Source of the DNA: Neoarius graeffei
Taxonomy: Eukaryota > Chordata > Actinopteri > Siluriformes > Ariidae
Assembly: GCF_027579695.1 (NCBI RefSeq)
Contig: NC_083574.1
Coordinates: forward strand, 42,143,059-42,207,058
Direction of reading: 5' to 3'
DNA length: 64,000 nucleotides
The notes beneath the pieces were generated by a model. It worked only from the letters and a program-made list of their open reading frames with translations. It was not told where the DNA came from and made no database searches. How positions within the stretch are numbered: position 1 is the stretch's first letter; each line of letters opens with the position of its first letter. The position numbers and the translations under genes were made by a program. This document shows positions 33,101 through 45,100 of this stretch, piece by piece.

Positions 33101-36100
33101 CATGACCCACCTTCTCTTGAGATTCAGTTCATGGACAGATGTCCTGACATTTTCCTTTAGAATTGGCTGGTATAATTCAGAATTCATTGTTCCATCAATG
33201 ATGGCAAGCCGTCCTGGCCCAGATGCAGCAAAACAGGCCCAAACCATGATACTACCACCACCATGTTTCACAGATGGGATAAGGTTGTTAAGCTGGAATG
33301 CAGTGTTTTCCTTTCTCCAAACATAACGCTTCTCATTTAAACCAGAAAGTTCTATTTTGGTCTCATCCGTCCACAAAAAAGTTTTCCAGCAGTCTTCTGG
33401 CTTGTCCACATGATCTTTCGCAAACTGCAGATGAGCAGCAATGTTCTTTTTGGAGAGCAGTGGCTTTCTCCTTGCAACCCTGCCATGCACACCATTGTTG
33501 TTCAGTGTTCTCCTGATGGTGGACTCATGAACATGAACTTTAGCCAATGTAAGAGAGGCCTTCAGTTGCTTAGAAGTTACCCTGGGGTCCTTTGTGACCT
33601 CGCTGACTATTACACGCCTTGCTCTTGGAGTGATCTTTGTTGTTCGCCCACTCCTGGGGAGGGTAACAATGGTCTTGAATTTCCTCCATTTGTACACAAT
33701 CTGTCTGACTGTGGATTGGTGGAGTCCAAACTCTTTCGAGATGGTTTTGTAACCTTTTCCAGCCTGATGAGCATCAACAACGCTTTTTCTGAGGTCCTCA
33801 GAAATCTCCTTTGTTCGTGCCATGATACACTTCCACAAACATGTGTTGTGAAGATCAGACTTTGATAGATCCCTGTTCTTTAAATAAAACGGTGCCCACT
33901 CACACCTGATTATCATCCCATTGATTGAAAACACCTGACTCTAATTTCACCTTCAAATTAACTGCTAATCCTAGAGGTTCACATACTTTTGCCACTCACA
34001 GATATGTAATATTGGATCATTTTCATCAATAAATAAATGACCGAGTATAATATTTTTGTCTCATTTGTTTAACTGGGTTCTCTTTATCCACTTTTAGGAC
34101 TTGTGTGAAAATCTGATGTTGTTTTCGGTCACATTTATGCAGAAATATAGGTAATTCTAAAGGGTTCACAAACTTTCAAGCACCACTGTACATGAATTCA
34201 CCGTGAAGTTCATGTAGTCCTGAAGCTTAGAAATGTTAATGAAGTGTTTATGGGCAATTCTTCAGCAGAGAGGCTGAAATTATTACAATTGCCTTCACTT
34301 GTCAGCTCAGTGATCTTGCTGAAGTATGGAATCCAAGGCAAAATGTACTGAAAACCATATTAAAAAATCATCACCCCTGGGGGCGTCGTGGCTCAGGTGG
34401 TTAGGGCGCCATGCCATGAATGCGGGCGACCCGGGTTCGATTCCGGCCCGAGGTCATTTCCCGATCCCTTCCCGTCTCTCTCTCTCCCGCTCATTTCCTG
34501 TCTCTACACTGTCCTATCCAATAAAGGTGCAAAAAGCCCAAAAAAAATCTTTAAAAAAAAAAAATCATCACCCCAATTATAGCAGTGTCATTTCAGAGAA
34601 ATCTTGGTTTGAATTTTAAGAAATGAAAGTTCAGTTTTTTCCTGATGTAATTCCGTTACTGACTGACTTTTTTCTTTCCTCATAAAAGATTTTGCGTTCA
34701 GAGTTAAACCTAGCCAATATTTCTGTGCTTTTTTTTTTTTTTTTTTTAGGGTCAAAAGATACCCCATACACTGTGAAATTTTTATTTAATACCATTATCT
34801 TGAATACTGCAACTAAAAAAAAAAAAGTTACCATATTTTGCTGTGAATGTAATTCCGTTACCGAAGAACTACCCTTACACATGTCTTATATGGAGGTTTG
34901 TTGTTTTCAAATGAATGCAAATGGAGTGAAATTACAGTCCTCCTTAAGGCCAATTTATGCTGACAACCCAGTCCTCGCAGACGGTGTCGCAGACGGTGTC
35001 TGCGTAGCCCCCCCACCTTCGCAGACACTCTGCGCGCACCTCCCAAAAATTGTAACCACCGCAGAAGCCTCGCAGACAGCGTCGCAGACAAGAGGGCTCT
35101 GATTGGTCCACTCTACATCCGCTGTACACGCACTTCCGCTTCCCTACTTTCCCGGTTTGGTTTGTTTTCACGACCGCCATTTTTAAAAACACGAGCGAAG
35201 ATGGAGCAGCACGAAGAGCGGTTGATCGAGGAAGTGAGGAAGTACGTACATCTATACGACTCCAGTTCTAGTCATTTATAAAAAAAAAAGTTCTAGTCAT
35301 TATAAGTAACCGGAGGATAAACACTCCACTAACCACACCCACCAACTACTCCTAGCGACTTTGCACCCCCTTGCGTTGTGGCGGTGAATAACATCGTGCA
35401 CGCCTATTCCCCCGCTCAACGATAAATTACAACTGTCTGCGAAAAGCTACCTGCGAAAGCCTTGTCGCAAGAGCATGCAGAGGCCTTTAGTTCCTCAGTT
35501 CATTTCTCTTTAATGTGTTTTTTTTTTTTTTTTAAATAGCCAAAGAGTGCAGAGCAGAGAGAGAAGGTGAGGAAAGCCAGCACAGAGGGGATTTCTATTC
35601 AAGGCCAGCAAGGTGCACGGCTTCTACCTGAGCAGCTCCTCACAGAGGCCTTCATACTGAGCGACCTTTTTGACCTGGGAGAACTTGCTGCACTAGAGCT
35701 GCTACTTGCAGGTAAACTCGCGCACACGCACAGTGGAAGGTCCAAACAAACGTGCACAACAGGCAGTTTCTACTCTACATTTCAAAAATGTAGCATTAAT
35801 TGCAGAAGTACTGTATAGAACAGAAAGGGGTCTGTGTTTACCTTTGGGTAAACGCTACCGAAGTTTATGGTGCGTGACTGCCAGACTCGGCAATAGCTTC
35901 TTCCCACAAACCATTAGAATACTTAGCACACTTAAAGCAGATACGCAGAGCCTTTATTTTTAAATAAATTTCTGAGTGGATAGTACATATCTCCACCCTT
36001 GACTCTTGTATGCTGCATAAATGGGAATTTTAAAAAAATATATTTTTGAGAGTTAAACTCGACCGCAAAGTTGGGATTCGAGCTGAGCCAGCCAGCCCTG

Positions 36101-39100
36101 AGCGCGTGACATCACAGCGGTAACCGGTTTTAAGGCCGAGGCCTTTGACGGCTATAGACCAAAGTCATGTAAATAAAAATTTATGGTGAGAGTAAGAAAT
36201 CCCGTCACCGACTCACTCAACTAAGACTGATTTGACTTCACTGATTGTGGGTTGACTCTCATTAAAACAGGATTGGTGTTATAACTTCTGCAACTGAGTC
36301 AATCACATTCTGAAGCAAATTAAATAATCTTATACCGCTAACTTCAACACACAATACAAGTTACATGGATTAATCTAAATGCAGGTAAACAACGTGTTTT
36401 TGTTGTTTTGTATCCGAATGAGAGTCTGCGCTTACCCGTCTGTGTTCTCGCTTCTTGAAGGCTGATCTTGTGGCCGATTTTGTTTTGAAACAATCTGACT
36501 TTCAGTTGTTCGTTCAGTTCTCCGTTCATTCACTTCCACGTAAGCGCGAGAAGGCAGCAATATCCAGTTTAGAAATCAGACGGCTGCTCCACTCATTCTC
36601 CATTTTCTCCATTACTGAGTACTCCGCCATTACTGCTTGGCTCAGGCAATTACTAAAACCTGAGATGGAATGGGACGTCACCAATTTTAGCAGCAACCGC
36701 AGGGAGGTCACTGCCTGAGCAATATGTCCCGTCCCGGGTTTTAGCAACAGCCCTCGGCTCACACTCCGGGAGGACTGGTGCAGCTGAACTCGCTTTTCTT
36801 TAAAAAAAAAAACAACTTTCCTTTTCTTGTTTTCTTTAATTGTTGGTACTGCACCCTCTTTCAATACGGGCTTATAGCCAACGCTCCTCAACAGACCAGA
36901 GGTCTCGTACGAGTCTTCAGTAAAATGTGCAGAGCAGAGGAGAGACCACTTCGTAGCCGCCCAATGTGCCCGTGAACTTCTCGCAAATCGCGTCCAAATC
37001 TTTGCAGTTGGAACGTTCTTGGGCCATGAATGCAACATAAATCCACCTCCTGTCGTGTTGCTGCACCCACCAGCAACACATCTACGTGGCATGGCGATAA
37101 ATTAGCTCAAAATGGAGGATCGGAGTTGCAGTCAGCTCTGTGTTTTAGTATAGCGCAAATGGCGACGAGACCGATAGCCTTCCTGCTGTGACGTTACGGA
37201 CGTCAAGGTCATTCACTCAGACCGCTACCTATATAAATCACTTTAATCGTACAAATTACTCTATTAGATTTATTGTTAACATTTAAAACTATTCCTGTGC
37301 CATTCTTGAGCTCTCAAGGCGTTTATAAACGAAAGTGAGGCCATGGCTCTGCGTATCTCCTTTAAGAAGATCACATGAGCATGATGGACTCGGGCCTGTT
37401 GGACACATTAACATACACAGACTGTTACAGCTGACGACCCCCGTAACGCGCATTCAGATTGTTGAAATGCTGCTGTCCGGGATAATATGCTGTCATCCTG
37501 TACATTATCTTGTTATCCTGTGCAATAATTCAATGCCATCACTATGCAGTCTGTTATCACCCACCAGTGTTATGGTTCTTCTCTATTTTTGTGCAATATT
37601 TGTTTTATTCTTGTGCAATGTTTGTTTGTGGCTCTACTGTCACTGTCTACTGGTCTATATCTGTTTATATAGTACAATATCCATGTCTGTCTAGCTGTCT
37701 AGTATGTTTACTGATTGTTGTCTTGTGTGCACTTACTGTAACGTGTTTATTGTACGTACCAGCACATTGGAGTGTGGGGAAACGTAATTTCTTTCAGCCG
37801 TGCACTGCTCATTGCATGGTCTGAATGACAAAGTTTGACTTACAATGCGCGATTGATTGGCAGTTTGTGTGGTGAGTATTCTAAGCATCACTAATCTAAA
37901 CCCCCCCCTTTTTTTTATATATAAAGGAGAACATCAGCAGCCTCATTTCCCTGGACTGACGAGGGGTCTGGTGGCTGTTCTGCTCTACTGGGATGGCAAA
38001 CGCTGCATAGCCAATTCTCTCCGCTCGCTCATCCAGTCACGCCATGGCAAGACTTTCACTCTTGACCTTAGGTACCAGCGTTCTCCACTTTTCAAAAATA
38101 AAAGGTGGTGGCAGGGGTTTGGGGGCCGCCTAGGCCCCCAACAGGGTCCAGGGGCGGAGTTCTGGTAGGGGTCAGGGGTTGAATTCCACTGAAGCTGACA
38201 GACTTTGGGCTTTTTTGACCGTGAAACTGGCCAATAAATGGATAGGAAATGCTAAATCATTGTTAAAATCATTTTACAAAAAATTGACACGTTCTTACTG
38301 TACATATCTTTATTGCCGATGTGAGACTCAGTTGACATTTCACTAGAGACTGATGCGCCTGTTGCGCACCCCTGAATTCATTATATTTTTTTCTGTGTGT
38401 GAAAAAATAAATGAACTTCCATGCTAAACAAAATACCTAATTACAATAAATGCATACATTTTTTACAATACACGTTTTTTTTTTCTTAGTTTTTTTTTGG
38501 GCTTTTTTCACCTTTATTGGATAGGACAGTGTAGAGACAGGACAGGAAATGAGTGGGAGAGAGGGACAGGGAGGGATCGGGAAATGACCTCAGGTCGGAA
38601 TCAAACCCGGGTCCCCGGATTTATGGTATGGCGCCTTAGCCACCTGAGCCACGACGCCCCCAATACACATAATGTTAATTGGGTGAAACCACTCCAATCC
38701 ATGCACAAGCTGGTGCGCGTGCCCGAGACTGGCACTACAAAGCCACCGTAGTTCGGGTCCTTTGACCCAGGAACCCGCAAGTCCTGCAGTAAACAACCAC
38801 AGGGAAGCAACGGGAAAATGCAGCTCTCGCCTCCACAATCACAGATACGTCAAATAAAAGACCTGAGCTTAACTAACGTGTGTGTGCTGTTATATGATTA
38901 CTGTAACTGTGTCTGGTCAGAAAAGACGATAGATAAGCGTAACCGTTCCACAATAACACTACAAACACCCGCAAAGTTATTTACCTGCTGGCTACCTGCA
39001 GCTTGTAGCTTCCAGCGTTACTACAGTTGTGCTCATAAGTTTACATACCCTGGCAGAATCTATGATTCTTTGACCATTTTTCAGAGAATATGAATGATAA

Positions 39101-42100
39101 CACAAAAACATCTTTTCCACTCATGCTTAGTGGTTGGGTGAAACCATTTATTGTCAAACGACTGTGTTTTCTCTTTTTAAATCATAATGACAACAGAAAC
39201 CCAGATGACCCTGATCAAAAGTTCACATACCCTGGTGATTTTGGCCTGATAACATGCACAGAAGTTGACACAAATGGGTTTGAATGGCTACTAAAGGTAA
39301 CGTCCTCACCTGTGATCTGTTTGCTTGTAATCAGTGTGTGTGCATAAAAGCTGAGTAAGTTTCTGGGATCCAGACAGACTCTTGCATCTTTCATCCAGCC
39401 ACTGATGGTTCTGGATTCTGAGTCATGGGGAAAGCAAAAGAATTGTCAACGGAGCTACGGGAAAAGGTAGTTGAACTGTATAAAACAGGAAAGGGATACA
39501 AAAAGATATCCAAGGAATTGATGATGCCAGCAGAGATGCCTACTAGTACGGATTGGCCGTATTTTGTACGGAAAAGTTACGTAAATACGATGTTACGGCA
39601 AACAGTGTTATTCTGTACGGAATTATTATAAAGTCTTAAAAAATTCCAGTGAGTTGTTTTTAAATGTCCAAGCGACTTTTTCAATCCATGCGCGATTCAC
39701 GGCTATTTATTTTTATGACAACCGCACATGCTGTGTGTGACATGTGCAGATACCGCACATTTGTTCGCGCTATTTTCGCTCGGCATCACACACGCATGGT
39801 GCTGCTTCTCAATGGTGGAAATGAAACGCTCAGTATCGGGACAAGTGATGCACAGGTCTCAGGTGTTCCTCCCACGATATACGGTAGAATGGCCGTGCAT
39901 TACACCCAGTCAAAAGGGCAATGGATACGCGCACTGCAAACTGTGTAGAACTGACATTAACATGGTGGTCGCAATGACTGCAGGCGGCATGTCAACTACA
40001 AAAACGTGTGGAGTATGCTGAAATGGCGAGTCAGGCGGAAAGTAAATCTGGGCGTATCCAGCAGTTTTTTACGAAATCTGTGGATGAAAAGACACGGAAC
40101 GTGACCCGTGCTGAAGCGGTGATGGTTGACCTGTGCTTGGAGTTGAACTTGCCAATTAGTGCCATGAAATGTGAGTTAAACTTATTCAGTTTCTTTTTAC
40201 ATGTCTGATTTTTATTCACTGAAATATCAAACACTGGCTGTACTTCTTTAATTCAAAGTCTTTTCAGTGTTGCAAGTACAAATGTACATGTAGTATGATC
40301 AAAAACAGAATTTTATGATTAGTGCTGTTGGGATTGTGGCAAAAAAATTGATCATTCCACTGTTTTAAATACAATTATAAATGTCATTTTATTCAATGTC
40401 TCTTCTGAAGCATTATGCTGAAGTATTTGTATATTGGGACATTAAGATAACAATGGCGGACTCTCTTTGGCATGAAATAAGAATATTTTTTATTTTTATT
40501 TTTTAATTTTATTAGAATCCGTTAACAGGTAGAACATTTTGCCAGGCAATATAATATAATACTTTTGAGGAGTTACATTCAATACCAATGATTGGTAGTC
40601 AACCGTAATGTCTGCAAACAGGGAACACTATTGTATTTAGAAAAATGTGATATATTGTATGCTCTAGAAATTTGTTGAGTGGAAATTCAATTGAGATGGC
40701 TGCTCGCGTTTTGTTTATTCAATTCACACAAAACAGTACTTTTTAATAATTTAAATGTTAAACATATTGGTGTGTATATATACCTCTTTATAATGGAAAT
40801 GCGCATAAATTAATGTTACTGAAAGTCATTCCAAAATACTGAAAAATGTTTTCAAGAATACTGAAATTCAAAATTTGGGGTAGGCATCTCTGTGCCAGTC
40901 AGCAGTGTTCAAACTGTGATTAACAAATGGAAAATCAGGGGTTCTGTTAAAACCAAACCACGGTCAGGTAGACCAACAAAAATTTACGCCAAACAGCACA
41001 GAGACAAGTCTCAAAACTTCTGGAACAAGGTAATTTGGAGTGATGAGACCAAAATTGAACTTTTTGGCCACAACCATAAACGTTACATTTGGAGAGGTGT
41101 CAACAAGGCCTATGATGAAAGGAACACCATTCCTACTGTAAAGCACGGAGGTGGATCGCTGATGTTTTGGGGATGTGTGAGCTACAAAGGCACAGGAAAC
41201 TTGGTCAAAGTTGAAGGAAAGATGAATGCACCATGTTATCAGCAAATATTGGAGGCAAATTTGCACTGATCAGCCCGGAAGCTCCGCATGAGACGTACTT
41301 GGACGTTCCAACATGACAACGATCCAAAACACAAGGCCAAGTCGACCTGTCATTGGCTACAGCAGAACAAAGTGAAGGTTCTGGAGTGGCCATCTCAGTC
41401 TCCTGACCACGATATCATTGAGCCACTCTGGGGATATCTCAAGCGCGCAGTTCATGCAAGACAGCCCAGGAATTTACAGGAACTGGAGGCTTTTTGCCAA
41501 GAAGAATGGGCAGCTTTACCATCTGAGAAAATAAAGAGCCTCATCCACAACTACCACAAAAGACTTCAGGCTGTCATTGATGTTAGAGGGAGCAATACAC
41601 GGTATTAAGAACTGGGGTATGTAAACTTTTTTGATCAGGGTCATTTGGATTTTTTTTTGTTGTCATTATGATTTAAAAATAGAAAACAGTTGTTTATCAA
41701 TAAATGGCTTCACCCAACCACTAACCATGAGTGGGGAAAAAAGTTTTTGAGTTATCATTCATATTCTCTGAAAAAAGGCCAAGAAAGCAAAAATTCTGCC
41801 AGGGTATATAAACTTATGAGCACAACTGTATGTGTCAGTATAGTGTAACGTGGTGCGGCGTAGTGTAACGCAGGGATGGACCTCAATCTGCAGAGCTCTG
41901 GGTCACAATCTGTCTGCAGCCAGCTGGATGGTTTTCTATTGCAATCGCGTGGCCACTTCAGGTCGCCCCGTACGCATTCGTTTAATGGTCTTCTGCATGT
42001 TCAGTAGTTACGGAATTATAATAAAGCGAATACTTTACGATTTATTTGGTGTATACTGATGAAGTTACCTTTTTTTTTTGGCCAAGGGAAGGGCGGCGGG

Positions 42101-45100
42101 CCAGAATTATAACGTGGCAGTGCGCCACTTTAAAAGCGCCCGTGGAGAACACTGGGTGCGTTGTCCGGTGTTTCCCCTAAGTTTACTGGTTGGGAGGTGC
42201 TGGAAGAGGATGGTCACCTGCAGGACCTTTTCCTGTGGCTCCTGTTACACAGCATTTGGACTTGGACAAACAGTTAAAGGAGTCATGTTTAAGTCTTCAC
42301 ATTTATTTCTAGTACAATATTTAGAACAGTTTTTACAATAAAACTGCACTCCTATTGTGTGGGTTTTTTTTGTTTAATTTTAATTTTAATTTTTTTCCCT
42401 TTGTCGAGGGGTGGGGGTATAATGGTAGAGGAATTACTGAGTCCCCCCCTGCCATTCTTCTTAGCTCCTTGTTTGTTTCTGATATTTCAACTTGAAAGCA
42501 TGTTTTTGTATCTCTGGTCTTTCTTAATCTCTCTCCTAGTGCGGATCTGGTTAACTTCACTACACGCTTCACAGATGAGCTGATGAACCAGGGTTTGACT
42601 AAGCAAATTCTAAACCTGGTGTCAGAAATCAGCGTGACACGCGAGTTTGAGAAGCTGCAGAAGGAGCGAGGCCTTGGCAATGAGAAACACAGGAAAGAAG
42701 TGAGAAGCCGAATGTTTTTCCGTACATTTTCTTACCGTGTCCGAAATCGCTCCCTACTCACTGTATAGGGCACTATATAGTGGGGACGCCATTTTGTAGT
42801 GCTGTCCGAAACCTTAGTAAGGATTATTTACACCCTATATAGTGCACTCAAAGTATCCCACAATGCATGACGAAAAGTAGTGTACAACCGATGGGCACTA
42901 ACCAAGCAATAGATCCCATCATGCATTGCGGTCGTGCTGAAAGAAATCAGATTAAAAGTCTAAAATTTGATTAATAAAAGGCAGCAGCAAAGAAGAAAGT
43001 ATTCAGCCTTGATTTAAAGGAACTGAAAGATGCAGGAACTTTGTATTGATTAATGTGGGAAATGCGCTCCGTATACACTACCGTTCAAAAGTTTGGGGTC
43101 ACCCAGACAATTTAGTGTTTTCCATGAAAAGTCACACTTTTATTTACCACCATAAGTTGTAAACTGAATAGAAAATATAGTCAAGACATTTTTCTGGCCA
43201 TTTTGAGCATTTAATCGAGCCCACAAATGTGATGCTCCAGAAACTCAATCTGCTCAAAGGAAGGTCAGTTTTATAGCTTCTCTAAAGAGCTCAACTGTTT
43301 TCAGCTGTGCTAACATGATTGTACAAGGGTTTTCTAATCATCCATTAGCCTTCTGAGGCAACGAGCAAACACATTGTACCATTAGAACACTGGAGTGATA
43401 GTTGCTGGAAATGGGCCTCTGTACACCTATGGAGATATTGCACCAAAAACCAGACATTTGCAGCTAGAATAGTCATTTACCACATTAGCAATGTATAGAG
43501 TGGATTTCTGATTAGTTTAAAGTGATCTTCATTGAAAAGAACAGTGCTTTTCTTTCAAAAATAAGGACATTTCAAAGTGACCCCAAACTTTTGAACGTTA
43601 GTGTAATATGGATTTATCACAAAAATACGTGCATGTTTTTATTATTTTGAAAACCCGCCAGCCGACTGATCTGGCACGTTTTAATTGTGCGACAGTAATG
43701 ACGTAAATACCAGCGCGACGGAGTAGTGTCCGAAGACTTTTTTTTTTTTAATCAATGAGCTCACTATACAGTCCTCTATATAGTAATTCCCTGAGTAGGG
43801 AGTCGTGAACTAGTGAGCGATTTCGGACACGGTTAATTGTTGATCAGTTATGATGATAATTTTTTTTTTTCATGGAAACTGTTAGATTTTGATTCAGGAA
43901 GTAATAGAAGGCTGTTATTAAGGCTGTAACAGCATTCCAGTTTGAGTGTAACTATAGAATCTTTATCTTCTACAGGTGTCTGATCTCATCAAAGAGTGTC
44001 GCCAGTCTCTGGCTGAGTGTCTGTTTGCATGGACATGTCAGTCGTCTCTGAGTAAAGATGATACACTCGCTCTTATTGGCCATCTAGAGACCGTAACCGC
44101 AGAAGCCGATGGCTCGTTGGATAGTGTGAACCTTGCGTTGGTCATGGCATTGCTCTACTGCTTCGATGTCAGTTTTTTGGAGCAAGGCACTGAAGACAGA
44201 GATGGTATCTCGTGTAACTTTTACTTGACGAGAGATTTACCTGACTGTGTGTGAAATCCAAAAGTCCCTTATTACTTGTGTGTGTGTGTGTTAGACTTGC
44301 TCCAGGCCCTGCCCCTTGTGACAAACAGGCAGTATGTGAGTGATGTGCACAGTCGGGTGATGCAGGATGGGACGTGGAAGCTGCCCGGGCTGCAGGCGTT
44401 GGTGAGGCTGGCGTGGGCACTCTCACTCCGAGCGCTATCACAGCTCCCTCAAGGTGCAGGTATGTAAACACGTTTCACAGTAACTGTGAATAATTTAATA
44501 ATGCGTCACATTACTGAACAAATTAAACGGCCATGACAAGCAATGGCTGCTCTATTGGGATGCAATACTTTTTTTTTTTTAAATACTTGTCAAAATTTTT
44601 GTTAAATATCTGTTTAAGCATAACTACTTAGGCCATGTATATATTTGTCTTTTAAATCAGTTTGCCATTAAACTGCTGTATGTACAGCCATGTGGTGTAG
44701 TCTGATATGAAGGACTTTAAAGCTGATACGCAGATCCTTTATTTTTAAATAAATTTCTGAGTGGATAGTATCTCCATCCTTGACTCTTGTATGCTGCATA
44801 AATGGGAATTTAAAAATGTATATTTTCGAGAGTTAAAATCGACTGCAAAGTTAGCGTTCGAGCTGCCCCGCTGAGCCAGCCAGCCCTGAGTGCGTGACGT
44901 CACAGCGGGAACCGGTTTTAAGGCCGAGACCTTTGACAGCTATAGACCAAAGTCATATAAATAAAAATTTATGGTGAAAGTAAGAAATAGCGTTACTGAC
45001 TCACTCAACTAAGACTGATTTGACTTCACTGATTGTGGCTTGACTCTCATTAAAACAGGATAGGTGCTATAACTTCTGCAGCATACATGTACATGCATGC

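Larger units (their letters stand above)
39024..41828 (+). mobile_element. Tc1 transposon interrupted by a hAT-like element (intron 4)
   Basis: The ends CAGTTGTGCTCATAAGTTTA and TAAACTTATGAGCACAACTG are flanked by TA. The transposase frame is on the + strand: [20 protein letters not shown] from 39425, broken by the insertion at 39531-40892, then resuming [23 protein letters not shown] from 40893. A deletion around 41000 joins PRSGRPTKI to [14 protein letters not shown]. Confidence 0.92.

Noticed and set aside
33410..33865. 151-codon plus-strand open frame
   Set aside because: Antisense to the Tc1 transposase; explained by that gene.
34378..34450. Possible tRNA gene
   Set aside because: Pol III box-like motifs are present but belong to a tRNA-derived SINE with a tail and a target duplication. 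No cloverleaf with a good anticodon arm was seen.
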